From NCBI RefSeq assembly GCF_019163035.1, contig NZ_JAFLKV010000050.1:1-44360 (forward strand): a DNA stretch of 44,360 nt, written 5' to 3'. A program made the translations under genes and the position numbers. The stretch's first letter is position 1, and each line of letters opens with the position of its first letter. The notes below the pieces were generated by a model. It saw only the letters and a program-made list of their open reading frames with translations, did not search any database and was not told where the DNA came from. This stretch comes from Sulfuricurvum sp. Its GTDB lineage: Bacteria > Campylobacterota > Campylobacteria > Campylobacterales > Sulfurimonadaceae. Below are positions 1 to 9,115 of this stretch, in pieces.

Positions 1-47
1 TCTTTGATGAATAGCGCGGCTGTGAGTGTTAATTAAACCGCATTTGT

Positions 48-53
48 TATAAT
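48..53 (+). promoter_or_regulatory. -10 box for proA
   Basis: A consensus TATAAT lies 25 bases before the proA start codon, followed by a short leader with a GGGAA-type ribosome binding site. No good -35 box is visible, which is common in Campylobacterota promoters. Sequence-only assignment. Confidence 0.5.
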
Positions 54-78
54 ATCCCTAAGAATAAAGGGAATCAGT

Positions 79-1311
79 ATGGAAAACTTTTTAGAAAAAG
101 CAAAATTCGCAAGCCGTGCGTTGGCAATACTCAGCGGAAGTGAACGTAACCGAATATTGCGAGAGATGGCCGAAGCGCTTCGCTCCAATATGATGAACAT
201 TATCGAAGCTAATGCGATCGATATGAAAAAAGCTGAGGAAGAGGACCTCTCCTCGTCACTCAAAGACCGCTTGATGCTTGATGAGAAGCGCCTCGACGCG
301 ATGGCAGTCGCGATCGAAGAGATAGCCGCTCTAAAAGATCCGATCGGTCGAGTGATCGAGGGGTGGGTCACCGAGGCAGGGCTTAAAATAGAGAAAGTGA
401 GTATCCCTATCGGGGTGGTCGGGATCATTTACGAATCGCGCCCGAATGTCACGTCCGATACAGCGGCACTGTGTTTCAAAAGTTCCAACGGCTGTGTCCT
501 CAAAGGGGGCAAAGAGGCTGAGCACTCCAACAAGATCATTGCTGATGTATTGCAGCAGGTACTGATCCGTAACAATCTTCCCCGTGAACTGATTGCGCTA
601 CTTCCTGATTCCTCACGCGAAGGGGTAGCTAAACTGATCAAGATGGACAAATACGTCGATTTGATCGTTCCGCGCGGCGGAGAAACGTTGATTCGATTTG
701 TGAGTCAAAACTCCAGTGTCCCTGTCGTCAAACACGATAAAGGGCAATGCCACCTCTATATTGATAAAGATGCAAATATAGAGGATGCACTAAAAATAGC
801 GGTCAACGCAAAAGTTCAACGTCCTTCCGCGTGTAATTCAATCGAGACACTCTTAGTAGATAGTACGATTGCGACAGAAGTATTGCCACTCTTTAAAGAG
901 GTATTTGATCGTGCTCATACTCAGCTCAAAGGGTGTGAACAGACTCGCGAAGTGATCGCCATCGAGCGAGCGAGTGAAGAGGATTTCGATACCGAGTATT
1001 TAGCGAATATCCTCAATATTCGGGTCGTGGATGGTGTGGATGGTGCGATTAGTCACATCGTCCGCTACGGGTCAGGGCACTCTGAGGCGATCATCACCGA
1101 AAATATTACGGCGGCGGAGCGTTTTATGAACGCTATCGATGCGGCGGCGGTTTATGTAAATGCCTCGACCCGTTTTACCGACGGTGGAGCTTTCGGATTT
1201 GGAGCCGAGGTTGGGATCAGTACCAATAAACTTCATGCTCGCGGTCCGATGGGAGTTGAGGGATTGACGACCTATAAATACAAAGTGTACGGTAAAGGTC
1301 AGATTCGTTGA
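79..1311 (+). CDS. proA: Gamma-glutamyl phosphate reductase (ProA)
   Basis: NADPH-dependent reduction of gamma-glutamyl phosphate to glutamate semialdehyde, the second step of proline synthesis in the cytoplasm. The 410-residue length is normal for ProA. Seen in the protein: the aldehyde-dehydrogenase fold motif YESRPNVTSD, the region IVPRGGETLI, and the catalytic cysteine in the PSACNSIET segment. The C-terminal HARGPMGVEGLTTYKY is a typical ProA ending. The ATG follows a purine-rich Shine-Dalgarno. The stop codon overlaps the TTG start of the next gene (TTGA), so the two are probably co-translated although their functions look unrelated. No proB is adjacent. Confidence 0.97.
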   Translation: MENFLEKAKFASRALAILSGSERNRILREMAEALRSNMMNIIEANAIDMKKAEEEDLSSSLKDRLMLDEKRLDAMAVAIEEIAALKDPIGRVIEGWVTEAGLKIEKVSIPIGVVGIIYESRPNVTSDTAALCFKSSNGCVLKGGKEAEHSNKIIADVLQQVLIRNNLPRELIALLPDSSREGVAKLIKMDKYVDLIVPRGGETLIRFVSQNSSVPVVKHDKGQCHLYIDKDANIEDALKIAVNAKVQRPSACNSIETLLVDSTIATEVLPLFKEVFDRAHTQLKGCEQTREVIAIERASEEDFDTEYLANILNIRVVDGVDGAISHIVRYGSGHSEAIITENITAAERFMNAIDAAAVYVNASTRFTDGGAFGFGAEVGISTNKLHARGPMGVEGLTTYKYKVYGKGQIR

Positions 1312-1880
1312 GTCGCGTTTTAGATATCGAAAATATATCTTTTGGATATATAAAAGATACGCTATTGTTCGATAATTTCTCACTCACCCTCAAGGAGGGA
1401 GAGATCAAAGCGATAGTGGGATCCAGCGGTGTCGGGAAATCGACCCTGTTTGAACTCATTTTAGGGCATCGTAAGCCTCATCACGGTTCTATCCGATCAT
1501 TATCCCTCTCTCAAGTGTTTCAGGACCCCTACAGCTCTTTTCATCCTACTTACACAGTACGTGAACAGATTAGAGATGTGACATTGATGGAGGGACGTGA
1601 GATTTTAATAGAGCAGATGGGGTTGGAAGAGGCACTTTTGGATACACTTCCTCATAAACTCTCCGGCGGACAGTTGCAGAGGTGCTCTATATTACGAGCG
1701 CTGTTGATGAAGCCGAAACTTTTACTCCTGGATGAGCCGACGTCGGCACTCGATAATCTTAATCAACTCGATATTATGAAACTGATTGTAAATCACATCG
1801 AGGGGATGGGTGTCTTACTCATTACCCATGATGGAGATTTGGCACAGTGGTGTGCCGATGAGATTGTTACGTTAAAGTAG
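1308..1880 (+). CDS. ABC transporter ATP-binding protein, short
   Basis: A single nucleotide-binding domain of 190 residues. Walker A GSSGVGKST is at about 38-46, the Q-loop is in FQDPYSSFHP near 71-80, the signature LSGGQLQRC is near 118-126 and Walker B LLLLDEPTSALD near 138-149. The Q-loop followed by a histidine, and the signature, resemble the DppF/NikE (peptide or nickel importer) ATPase subfamily, but the protein is much shorter than those (about 250 residues or more) and lacks their C-terminal oligopeptide-binding extension. It starts at TTG overlapping the proA stop. No permease or binding protein is beside it, so the substrate is unknown. Confidence 0.85.
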   Translation: MSRVLDIENISFGYIKDTLLFDNFSLTLKEGEIKAIVGSSGVGKSTLFELILGHRKPHHGSIRSLSLSQVFQDPYSSFHPTYTVREQIRDVTLMEGREILIEQMGLEEALLDTLPHKLSGGQLQRCSILRALLMKPKLLLLDEPTSALDNLNQLDIMKLIVNHIEGMGVLLITHDGDLAQWCADEIVTLK

Positions 1881-2576
1881 TTAGTGATAGCGAGGAAGCT
1901 CTAGGAGGGCAGAGTCATACATATGTTGCATTTTCTCACGGGTTTCATTGAGCCATTCAGGATTACTTTTATCGGCAACAAAAGAATCCAAATAAATGGC
2001 GGTCATAGTTCCTGAGTTGAAAATTTTTCGTTTGTTGCTGAAATGCCATGCAGTGGCGATTAAAACAACTGGTTGAACTTTGAGACTGAATTTATCGGCA
2101 ACCATTTTGGCTCCCGCTTTGAACGGTTTCATTTGACCCGTTTCAGTCCGAGTTCCCTCAGGGAAAATAGTGATGACACGTCCGTGATCGAGTCGATCTT
2201 TACAATCTTTAATCAGTTTAACCAAGGCGGTTTTAGATTCGCGTTCCAGTGCGATATCTTTGGGTAAACGGACAACCAGACCGAAAAATGGTACTTTGAA
2301 GAGCTCTTTTTTGGCAACCCATGCTAAATCTTTAGAGGTAATAGTCTCCATAATTCCGATATCGATATCACTTTGGTGATTGATGAGATACATTTGCGCA
2401 TCAGGATCAGGTGAGCCTTTGATCTGAACGGGGACAAAGACGAGCAGGCGGATAAACCATGCCGAAAATTTTACGGCATAGGGCTTAGGGAGAAGGTAGA
2501 ACGTAACGATCATCAGTGTCATCCCGCTAAAGATGACGATGACCGCATAGAGCCACTTAATTCGTGCAAATATCAC
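1881..2576 (-). CDS. plsC: 1-acyl-sn-glycerol-3-phosphate acyltransferase (PlsC-like)
   Basis: Predicted to transfer an acyl chain to lysophosphatidate to make phosphatidate at the inner membrane. The 231-residue protein has an N-terminal hydrophobic segment (about 9-30) and a second one near 38-50. It has the catalytic HX4D motif (NHQSDID, His67 and Asp72), and the FPEGTR substrate motif at about 138-143. The start is GTG and lies inside the end of the upstream SH3-like gene (20-base overlap), indicating coupled translation as the last gene of the pur operon. It converges on the ABC ATPase gene, with stops directly abutting. Other PlsC-family acyltransferases cannot be excluded. Confidence 0.93.
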   Translation of the reverse strand: MIFARIKWLYAVIVIFSGMTLMIVTFYLLPKPYAVKFSAWFIRLLVFVPVQIKGSPDPDAQMYLINHQSDIDIGIMETITSKDLAWVAKKELFKVPFFGLVVRLPKDIALERESKTALVKLIKDCKDRLDHGRVITIFPEGTRTETGQMKPFKAGAKMVADKFSLKVQPVVLIATAWHFSNKRKIFNSGTMTAIYLDSFVADKSNPEWLNETREKMQHMYDSALLELPRYH

Positions 2577-3702
2577 GTTTGTTTACCCATCCCACTTTAT
2601 CATTACTCAGATGTATTTTGACAAACTCACCCACTTCTTTTTCTGCTTCTAGATGCTCTTCTTGGAGAGTCATCTCAAATATGGTTCCGTTTTTGATCGG
2701 AAGTAGGTATACCGGTGCATCTTTTTTGATACAGAGATTCTGATTCGGGAGTAGCACATAGACGATGTAAAACATCGGTAATACAGAGATATAAATATAC
2801 CATTTATTTCGTCTCCAGTAAAACAATCCGAAAAGGATGGCAACAAAGACTCCCGCCGCACTAATTTTTAGCTCTGTATGGCGTGCATCGGTCGGAGAAA
2901 GATCACTTTGACCTGTCGATACGGTATCATCATCCACAACAATAGGGATATTCAACGCTTCATAACGTTGCTTTTTAAGGTTGAAATAAGAAAAACTGAG
3001 ACTTTTATCGGTATTCGGAATAATCGCATAATAGGTCATTTGCGATTCTCCTACATTGGAAAGTTTAGATTCAAAGCCTTGCTTGATTGCATTGGGGATC
3101 GAAAAGTCACTTAGATTACATCGTAAAGCTTTGACGGTGAAAATAACGACGTTACTCTCGTTATTATAAGGGGTTGTTTTATAATTAATCACTTCAAACT
3201 TATCAGCTAAAACATTAGCAAATCCGGTAGGAGGGCTTAGCGTGGTTGCACTAATAGCTGTTCCTGTAAGTGTTTCTGATGTTGCACCAGATGTGGTTAG
3301 CATTGCAGTGATATCAGGGAAACGAACTGATGCAGATTGAACGAGAAAATAGAAGGTGTCATAGATTCCGTCTTCTTTAACGCTCCGTTTAGGGGTATCA
3401 CTGAAGATACGAATCCCCTCTTCGTTTTGAAGGGTATATTCAATATTTCCCGATGCCACATCAACGGGAGTGAGTTTGATGTTAAGGGCTATAATCTCAC
3501 CAACATAAGGGTGCTCAGGAAGATTGGTAAATTCGAGTTTTAGCCCTGTGGAGGAAGAAACACCAGAGAATAGAGTATTGATCTCAGATGAGGGATTTTG
3601 ATCGGCAGTAGCTTCAACTGAGGGTGCTGGTTCGGTTAGAACGGAGGGCTCAGCGATAAGGATTTGTCCGATAAGACAAAAGAGAAGAGCTAAAGCTTTC
3701 AA
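2557..3702 (-). CDS. Exported membrane protein with C-terminal SH3-like domain
   Basis: No firm family name. The 381-residue protein begins with a signal peptide (about 1-18). A long extracytoplasmic part contains a beta-sandwich-like stretch (LEFTNLPEHPYVGEIIALNIKL) reminiscent of BatD/oxygen-tolerance proteins. Two membrane segments follow at about 278-295 and 299-317. The final 60 residues look like a bacterial SH3 domain (APVYLL to VGWVNKRDICTN). It overlaps purQ upstream by four bases and plsC downstream by 20 bases, so it is embedded in the pur operon. An envelope role (binding peptidoglycan or a partner protein) is inference from the SH3-like end. Confidence 0.75.
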   Translation of the reverse strand: MKALALLFCLIGQILIAEPSVLTEPAPSVEATADQNPSSEINTLFSGVSSSTGLKLEFTNLPEHPYVGEIIALNIKLTPVDVASGNIEYTLQNEEGIRIFSDTPKRSVKEDGIYDTFYFLVQSASVRFPDITAMLTTSGATSETLTGTAISATTLSPPTGFANVLADKFEVINYKTTPYNNESNVVIFTVKALRCNLSDFSIPNAIKQGFESKLSNVGESQMTYYAIIPNTDKSLSFSYFNLKKQRYEALNIPIVVDDDTVSTGQSDLSPTDARHTELKISAAGVFVAILFGLFYWRRNKWYIYISVLPMFYIVYVLLPNQNLCIKKDAPVYLLPIKNGTIFEMTLQEEHLEAEKEVGEFVKIHLSNDKVGWVNKRDICTN

Positions 3703-4373
3703 ATGTTTATAAACCCCTCTAACATCGCTCTGCCATCATCAGAACCTAACAGTGCCTCCATCGCCCGCTCAGGGTGTGGCATAAGACCGAAAACATTTTT
3801 AGCCTTATTGCAAATTCCGGCTATGCTATCGACCGATCCGTTCGGATTGTCAATTTTTCCTGAGGCATCGGTGTATTTTAGGAGAACTTGATTGTTGGCA
3901 TAAAGTTCTTTGAGACCTGCCTCATCAATGTAAAAATTACCGTCATGGTGAGCGATAGGTATATTAACCACTTGATCCACTTTGCAATGGCGGAGAAAAT
4001 CGTTATCGTTCTGGATCACTTTGAGATGATGGTGAGTGGAAATAAAGTGAAGTCCTTCGTTACGTTTCAATGCACCCGGAAGGAGACCGGTTTCGGTAAG
4101 AACTTGAAATCCATTACAAATTCCGAGTACTTTTCCACCGTTATCAGCATACGCATTGAGCGCTTTCATAATCGGAGACATTTTGGCGATAGCACCGCTA
4201 CGAAGATAATCGCCGTAGCTAAACCCACCTGCAACTACAAGGAGATCACACCCTTGTGGGATCGTATCTTCTTTGTGCCAAAGGATTTGTGTTTCACACC
4301 CTAATGCGGCAAACGCGTGTTGGGTATCGTACTCGCAGTTTGTCCCTGGAAACTGAACAATGCCGACTTTCAT
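3699..4373 (-). CDS. purQ: Phosphoribosylformylglycinamidine synthase, glutaminase subunit PurQ
   Basis: Supplies ammonia from glutamine to PurL for the fourth step of purine synthesis. The 224-residue class I glutamine amidotransferase shows the nucleophile elbow GICNGFQ (Cys86) and the catalytic His/Glu in MPHPERA (His200, Glu202). The N-terminus MKVGIVQFPGTNCEYD is typical of PurQ. It overlaps purS by four bases (ATGA), the usual arrangement of the small-subunit PurS-PurQ-PurL system. The large subunit purL is not in this window, so it must be encoded elsewhere. Confidence 0.97.
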   Translation of the reverse strand: MKVGIVQFPGTNCEYDTQHAFAALGCETQILWHKEDTIPQGCDLLVVAGGFSYGDYLRSGAIAKMSPIMKALNAYADNGGKVLGICNGFQVLTETGLLPGALKRNEGLHFISTHHHLKVIQNDNDFLRHCKVDQVVNIPIAHHDGNFYIDEAGLKELYANNQVLLKYTDASGKIDNPNGSVDSIAGICNKAKNVFGLMPHPERAMEALLGSDDGRAMLEGFINI

Positions 4374-4612
4374 GCTTGAATCTCGATCTCGTAATCTTCG
4401 ATAACGGTGTTTGCCAAAAGCTCTTCACACATATGGGCTACTTTTTCTTTAGCAGTCGCGGCATCGCTCTCATTCATCTCGATAATGATTTGTTTTCCGA
4501 CACGAACATCTTTAACACTTTCAAAACCATGACCGCTAAGGGCGTGTTGAACCGCTTTACCCTGAGAGTCCAAAACTCCGTTTTTCAAAAATACGTTTAC
4601 AATTGCTTTCAT
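4370..4612 (-). CDS. purS: Phosphoribosylformylglycinamidine synthase subunit PurS
   Basis: A small (80-residue) structural subunit that bridges PurQ and small-type PurL. The ferredoxin-like sequence with DSQGKAVQHALSGHGFESVKDVRVGKQI is diagnostic for PurS. It lies between purC (four-base gap) and purQ (four-base overlap), confirming the assignment by context. Confidence 0.95.
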   Translation of the reverse strand: MKAIVNVFLKNGVLDSQGKAVQHALSGHGFESVKDVRVGKQIIIEMNESDAATAKEKVAHMCEELLANTVIEDYEIEIQA

Positions 4613-4616
4613 ATCA

Positions 4617-5327
4617 TTACCCCAATATTCTGTTTAATACTTCTTCGTAAGCGACTTTAAGTCCGCCAAGACCTTGACGAAAACGGTCTTTATCCATTTT
4701 TTCACCGGTTGCTAAATCCCAAAAACGGCAGTTGTCAGGACTGATCTCATCGGCAAGGATAATTTTGCCGTTTTCATCACGACCGAATTCAAGCTTGAAA
4801 TCGACCAAGTTAAGCCCTTTTTCGTGGAAGTAAGGGCGTAAAATAGAGTTAACTTCACGTGCCATTGCACGGAGTTGATCGAGCTCTGCTTCATTTTTAA
4901 CGAGTTCTAGTATAAGGCAGTGTTGATCGTTGAGTTTCGGATCACCGAGCGCATCGTTTTTGTAGTCGAATTCGACCAAGGTAAACGGCAAGATAGTTCC
5001 ATCGGCGATACCGAGATTTTTGCTAAGGCTTCCGGTTGCGATGTTACGGACGATCACTTCGATAAGGATAATGTCCACTTTTTTGCAGAGCATGTTGTTA
5101 TCATCGAGCATCTCTACGAAGTGGGACTCTACGCCGTTTTTAGCTAACATTTTGAACAGTTCGGTTGAAATTTTATTATTCAGCGCCCCTTTACCGGATT
5201 CACTATCTTTTTTAGCACCGTTAAATGCAGTCAGATCATCTTTAAACTCGGCAATCACTAAATTCGCATCGTCGGTGCTAAAGAGGCGTTTAGCCTTTCC
5301 TTCGTAGATGATATCGCGTTTTTCCAT
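4617..5327 (-). CDS. purC: SAICAR synthase (PurC)
   Basis: ATP-dependent condensation of CAIR with aspartate in purine synthesis. The length of 236 residues is typical of the short bacterial form. Seen: [13 protein letters not shown] at the N-terminus (ATP-binding strand), FNGAKKDS, the signature LVDFKLEFG near 180, and [13 protein letters not shown]. It begins two bases after the protease gene ends, with an AAGGAAAA ribosome binding site inside the protease stop region, so expression is likely from the protease promoter. Confidence 0.97.
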   Translation of the reverse strand: MEKRDIIYEGKAKRLFSTDDANLVIAEFKDDLTAFNGAKKDSESGKGALNNKISTELFKMLAKNGVESHFVEMLDDNNMLCKKVDIILIEVIVRNIATGSLSKNLGIADGTILPFTLVEFDYKNDALGDPKLNDQHCLILELVKNEAELDQLRAMAREVNSILRPYFHEKGLNLVDFKLEFGRDENGKIILADEISPDNCRFWDLATGEKMDKDRFRQGLGGLKVAYEEVLNRILG

Positions 5328-5329
5328 GG

Positions 5330-6652
5330 TTATTTTCCTTTGACTATGATTAGAGCTTTGATAATATCGACACCCTCTTTAAGCTGAATATCTTTGGTCA
5401 GCTGTTCGGTGGTGATAACGGTTTTATTGGTAGCGTTGACTTCGGTAACATCGATCATTCCACCCTCTTTTTCGAGTTCGGATTCCAGATGTTTTTTGAG
5501 ATCAGATTCTTTGATATTGAACGATTTATCGTGATTTTTGACTTCTCCGGCTACGACTTCAATATCGGGTGCTACACCGACGGCTTGAATAGTTCGGCCG
5601 CTTGGGAGATAGTAGCGGGCAATGGTGAGTTTGACCGCTTCACTTTCAGTGATCGGCATAACGACTTGGACGGAACCTTTACCGAAGGTTTTCTCACCGA
5701 CGATTACGGCACGTTTGAGATCTTGGAGTGCTCCACTGACGATTTCAGAAGCGCTGGCTGAGCCTTCGTTGACTAAAACAACGAGCGGAAGATCGGTGAT
5801 AGTAGCACTTTTAGTTGCTTTATAGGTGACATCATCTGCTTTGTTGCGCCCTTTTTGGGAGACGATAATTCCCTCATTAACAAACAAGTCTGTTAGTTCA
5901 ACCGCCTGATCCAAAAGCCCGCCCGGATTGTTGCGAAGATCGAGGATGATCCCTTTGCTTTTTGTGGCATGTTTTTTGATCGCTTTTTTGACATCACTTG
6001 CTACTTTTTTGTCAAAGCTGGTAACACGGACATAGAGGATATCAGCTCCTATGGTGCGGGTATAGACAGATTCTACAGTGATGATGTCACGGATAATATG
6101 AACTTTGATCGGATCAGCAACCCCTTTTCGGACGATAGTGATATCAATTGGAGTTTTAGGGGCTCCGCGCATCAATCCGACTGCATCGTCAATGGTCATG
6201 CTGAGGGTTGACTTAGCGTTGATTTTCAGGATGATATCACCCGCTTTAATCCCTGCTTTATCGGCGGGTGTCCCCTCAATAGGGGCGATAACGGTGAGGG
6301 CATTGTCTCTCATACCGACCGTTATCCCTAATCCGCCGAATTCACCGTCGGTTTGGGTTTTAAGGTTATCGTAGCTTTTTTTATCCATGTAGGTGGAGTG
6401 GGCATCGAGGTTGGAGAGCATCCCCTGAAGTGATTTATCAATCAGTTGATCGACGCTCAGTCCGTCTACATTGTATTGCTCAACGATTCCCAATACTTTG
6501 GTGAATTTGGCTAAGGATTGAAGACGGGAGGCTTCTACAGAGGCTTCGGTAGCTTCGGGAACATTGTTTTTTGCTAACAACGACGTAGAGAGGGCGACGC
6601 TAATCGCTACTGCACTAACAAAACCGACTACCATCATTTTTGTGTTTTTCAT
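5330..6652 (-). CDS. Carboxy-terminal processing protease, S41 family (CtpA-like)
   Basis: A periplasmic serine protease that cleaves near the C-terminus of exported proteins. The 440-residue protein has a signal peptide or anchor at about 8-27. A PDZ domain follows at about 105-180 (GLGITVG to [15 protein letters not shown]). The catalytic dyad is visible as Ser300 in EGSASASEI and Lys325 in GKGSVQ, with the 25-residue spacing of the family. It is the first gene of the operon leading into purC, purS and purQ. The C-terminal 70 residues after PDIEVV are charged and variable. Function as CtpA is family-based; the target is unknown. Confidence 0.93.
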   Translation of the reverse strand: MKNTKMMVVGFVSAVAISVALSTSLLAKNNVPEATEASVEASRLQSLAKFTKVLGIVEQYNVDGLSVDQLIDKSLQGMLSNLDAHSTYMDKKSYDNLKTQTDGEFGGLGITVGMRDNALTVIAPIEGTPADKAGIKAGDIILKINAKSTLSMTIDDAVGLMRGAPKTPIDITIVRKGVADPIKVHIIRDIITVESVYTRTIGADILYVRVTSFDKKVASDVKKAIKKHATKSKGIILDLRNNPGGLLDQAVELTDLFVNEGIIVSQKGRNKADDVTYKATKSATITDLPLVVLVNEGSASASEIVSGALQDLKRAVIVGEKTFGKGSVQVVMPITESEAVKLTIARYYLPSGRTIQAVGVAPDIEVVAGEVKNHDKSFNIKESDLKKHLESELEKEGGMIDVTEVNATNKTVITTEQLTKDIQLKEGVDIIKALIIVKGK

Positions 6653-6695
6653 ACGTTTTTTTAACCTTGTGTAGAGCCGTTAAATAAGATCACGA

Positions 6696-6701
6696 ATTAT
6701 A
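6696..6701 (-). promoter_or_regulatory. -10 box for the protease-pur-plsC operon
   Basis: On the minus strand this reads TATAAT, 43 bases before the start of the S41 protease gene. It is the only good promoter-like element ahead of the six-gene minus-strand block. No clear -35 element is visible. Confidence 0.45.
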
Positions 6702-6728
6702 GTGAAAACTCCATTAAATAACAATGGA

Positions 6729-6932
6729 TCAAATCACTTCGATAACGACATCTCCGATCACAATTTTTTCCCCCTTGATGATCTTGGCGCGCTTTCGGGT
6801 TTCGACTTCTCCGTTACGGTAAACATGGGAGTTTTCGATGAGCATTTTGGCCTGACCGCCGGTATCGACAAGGTCTAAAAGTTTAATCAGTTTATGGAGT
6901 TCGATATAAGGTTCGGTGAGTGTATAAGTCAT
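6729..6932 (-). CDS. S4-domain RNA-binding protein (YbcJ/RqcP-like)
   Basis: A 67-residue protein consisting of little more than an S4 domain: IELHKLIKLLDLVDTGGQAKMLIENSHVYRNGEVETRKRAKI, with the conserved GG-AK and V-NGEVETRK elements. Such stand-alone S4 proteins bind structured RNA; YbcJ is poorly characterised, while Firmicute relatives (RqcP) act with stalled 50S subunits. Which applies here is unknown. It lies alone between the protease operon and the RRM gene, separated from the latter by a hairpin. Confidence 0.88.
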   Translation of the reverse strand: MTYTLTEPYIELHKLIKLLDLVDTGGQAKMLIENSHVYRNGEVETRKRAKIIKGEKIVIGDVVIEVI

Positions 6933-6994
6933 GTTAGTATCTTTACAAGTTGAAAATTGATATTATTTAGAAAAAAGGGAAAAGCAAAAGGAGA

Positions 6995-7020
6995 CATGAG
7001 AGCCCGATAAGGGCTTCATG
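6995..7020 (-). terminator. Hairpin downstream of the RRM gene
   Basis: An inverted repeat with arms CATGA/TCATG and AGCCC/GGGCT around a five-base loop lies seven bases beyond the RRM stop codon. Read on the minus strand it is followed by a pyrimidine-rich, T-rich tract, so a rho-independent-like terminator or RNA-stabilising hairpin is plausible. Confidence 0.5.
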
Positions 7021-7026
7021 ATGTGA

Positions 7027-7299
7027 TTACCAGCGATCGCGTGGAGGGCGTGGAGCACGTGGGCGTGCTTCGTTAACACGAAGTGTACGTCCGCCGAAAT
7101 CGTTACCTTCAAGAGCAGTGATCGCTTTGTTAGCTTCATCTTGGTTCGCCATTTCTACGAAGCCAAAACCGCGAAAACGGCCTGTTTCTTTGTCATTTAC
7201 GAATTTAACTGAACTAACTTCACCGTATTGTCCAAAAAGATCTTTAAGATCGTTTTCGTCTTTGCCGTAGGGAATATTCCCGACATAAATTTGTGTCAC
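7027..7299 (-). CDS. RNA recognition motif (RRM) protein
   Basis: A 90-residue single-RRM protein. RNP2 is IYVGNIPYG at about 4-12 and RNP1 is GRFRGFGFVEM at about 41-51; both carry the aromatic residues that stack on RNA bases. The tail is rich in Arg and Pro (RPRAPRPPRDRW). Such proteins occur in cyanobacteria and in many Campylobacterota, where they are assumed to bind single-stranded RNA. Monocistronic, with a hairpin after the stop codon. RNA targets cannot be read from the sequence. Confidence 0.95.
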   Translation of the reverse strand: MTQIYVGNIPYGKDENDLKDLFGQYGEVSSVKFVNDKETGRFRGFGFVEMANQDEANKAITALEGNDFGGRTLRVNEARPRAPRPPRDRW

Positions 7300-7474
7300 A
7301 TTGTACTCCGTGGAAAAATCGAACTATAACCAGCATAATCCTTGCGCACATTTTAGCTTTTACAATCTTATGGGAATGTTAAAACTAATTGTGTATTAAT
7401 AATTAGTCAAAACCCATGTTAAAAGTTTACAAAATCAGACATAAGAGCTTATCTGATAGTAATCTGAATTTAGC

Positions 7475-7480
7475 TATAAT
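7475..7480 (+). promoter_or_regulatory. -10 box for the ABC-F operon
   Basis: TATAAT 30 bases before the ABC-F start codon, at the end of an AT-rich 210-base divergent intergenic region that also must hold the RRM gene promoter. Nothing else is recognisable in this gap. Confidence 0.55.
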
Positions 7481-7510
7481 CGCGTAATTTTTATGTAAAG
7501 AGTTTTAAGT

Positions 7511-9115
7511 ATGGTACAAGTCACAAGATTAACAATGCGCTTCGGCAGTCGAATTTTATTTGAGGGGATTAACCTCAAACTAGACCGTAACAAACGTTAT
7601 GGTCTTATCGGTGCAAACGGTGCGGGGAAAACAACATTCCTAAAAATTCTCAGCGGAGAGATCAAAGAGTACGAGGGGGATATCTCCATCGAACCGGGTC
7701 TCAAAGTAGGGATTTTAGGACAAAATCAGTTTGCGTTTGAAGATTTCACCATTGCCGATGCGGTATTATGGGGGAACAAACGTCTATATGACGCAATCAA
7801 AGAGAAAGAAGATCTCTACGCCAACGGTGATTTCGAAGATGAAAAAACCAATGACCGCCTCGCGGAGTTGGAGATGATTTCGGTTGAAGAAGATCCGACC
7901 TATGAGTACGACGTTCAAATCGCCAAGATTTTGGAAAACGTCGGAATTTCGGCAGAACATCATAATGATTTGATGTCAAGTCTCCCTTCCTCGGAAAAAT
8001 TCAAAGTTCTCCTCGCGCAAGTGCTTTATCCGAAACCGGACGTTTTGTTCCTCGATGAGCCTACGAATAACCTTGATATCGATACCATCGGATGGTTGGA
8101 GCGTGAGCTTCAACGCCATGAGGGGACATTGGTTATCATCTCGCATGACCGTCACTTTATCAACGCCGTTGTGACCAACATTCTCGACGTCGATTTCCAA
8201 AAAATCCGTGAATTTACGGGAACGTATGATGATTGGTATATGGCGTCTACTATCATGGCAAACCAAATGCAGCTTGATCGCGATAAAAAAGTAAAAGAGA
8301 AAGAGCAACTCGAAGCGTTTGTACGCCGATTCTCCGCGAATGCGTCGAAAGCAAAGCAAGCAACGTCTCGTCAGAAACAACTTGATAAATTGACCATCGA
8401 AGATATCAAACCTTCAAGCAGACGTGACCCAAGTATCGTCTTTAAACCGAAGCGTCCTATGGGAGATGAAGCGTTGCGTGTAGCGAATGTTTCTCACAGC
8501 TATGATGATTTGAATGTTTTACGTGATTTTGATATTCTCGTAGCTCCGGGTGAAAAAATCGCGATTATCGGTCCCAACGGTGCGGGTAAATCAACCTTGT
8601 GTAAAATCCTCATGGAAGAGATGAAGCCGACCAGCGGAAGTGTTACATGGGGAGCGACGATTGAATACAGTTATTTCCCGCAAGATACGACCGATAAAAT
8701 CAAAGGGGACGGAACCCTGTACGACTGGCTTCGCGGGTTTGATCCGAAACGTGAAATCTCCGAGATTCGTAACTGTTTAGGGCGTATGCTTTTCAATGGT
8801 GAACAGCAAGAGAAAAGTGTCGAGAAGATTTCAGGGGGAGAAAAACATCGTATGATGCTCTCTAAAATGATGTTAGAGGGGGGGAATTTCCTCGTTCTCG
8901 ATGAGCCTACCAATCACCTTGACCTCGAAGCGATTATTGCTCTTGGTGAGGCATTGCTTGATTTCGAAGGAAATGTTATTTGTGTGAGTCATGACCGTGA
9001 GTTGCTCGATGCGTTCGCCGATCGTATTATTGAATTGCACCTTGATGGTACTTATATCGATTTCAAAGGTTCGTACGAAGAGTTTGCTGAGGCAAAAGCA
9101 AGTGGAAGCTTATAA
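7511..9115 (+). CDS. ABC-F family ATPase, YbiT-like
   Basis: A soluble ribosome-associated ATPase with two nucleotide-binding domains and no membrane part. The first Walker A is GANGAGKTT at about 34-42, with a degenerate signature (LPSSEKFKVLLAQ) of the kind seen in YbiT, and Walker B DEPTNNLDI. The basic inter-domain linker with RRFSANASKAKQATSRQKQLDK follows. The second domain has GPNGAGKST, the normal signature ISGGEKHRMML, and DEPTNHLDL. The length of 534 residues matches YbiT (about 530). ABC-F proteins act at the ribosomal E site to resolve stalled or poorly reacting complexes. First gene of a four-gene overlapping operon that also encodes a SUI1-type initiation-factor-like protein. 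Confidence 0.93.
   Translation: MVQVTRLTMRFGSRILFEGINLKLDRNKRYGLIGANGAGKTTFLKILSGEIKEYEGDISIEPGLKVGILGQNQFAFEDFTIADAVLWGNKRLYDAIKEKEDLYANGDFEDEKTNDRLAELEMISVEEDPTYEYDVQIAKILENVGISAEHHNDLMSSLPSSEKFKVLLAQVLYPKPDVLFLDEPTNNLDIDTIGWLERELQRHEGTLVIISHDRHFINAVVTNILDVDFQKIREFTGTYDDWYMASTIMANQMQLDRDKKVKEKEQLEAFVRRFSANASKAKQATSRQKQLDKLTIEDIKPSSRRDPSIVFKPKRPMGDEALRVANVSHSYDDLNVLRDFDILVAPGEKIAIIGPNGAGKSTLCKILMEEMKPTSGSVTWGATIEYSYFPQDTTDKIKGDGTLYDWLRGFDPKREISEIRNCLGRMLFNGEQQEKSVEKISGGEKHRMMLSKMMLEGGNFLVLDEPTNHLDLEAIIALGEALLDFEGNVICVSHDRELLDAFADRIIELHLDGTYIDFKGSYEEFAEAKASGSL

Noticed and set aside
7976-8380. Long minus-strand open frame within the ABC-F gene
   Set aside because: Antisense shadow of a clearly coding gene, with basic low-quality composition and no ribosome binding site.
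8991-9101. N-terminal extension of the DUF5718 frame back to 8991
   Set aside because: It lies wholly within the ABC-F coding sequence in another frame; a GTG at 9102 has a proper GAGG site and gives the family's natural N-terminus.
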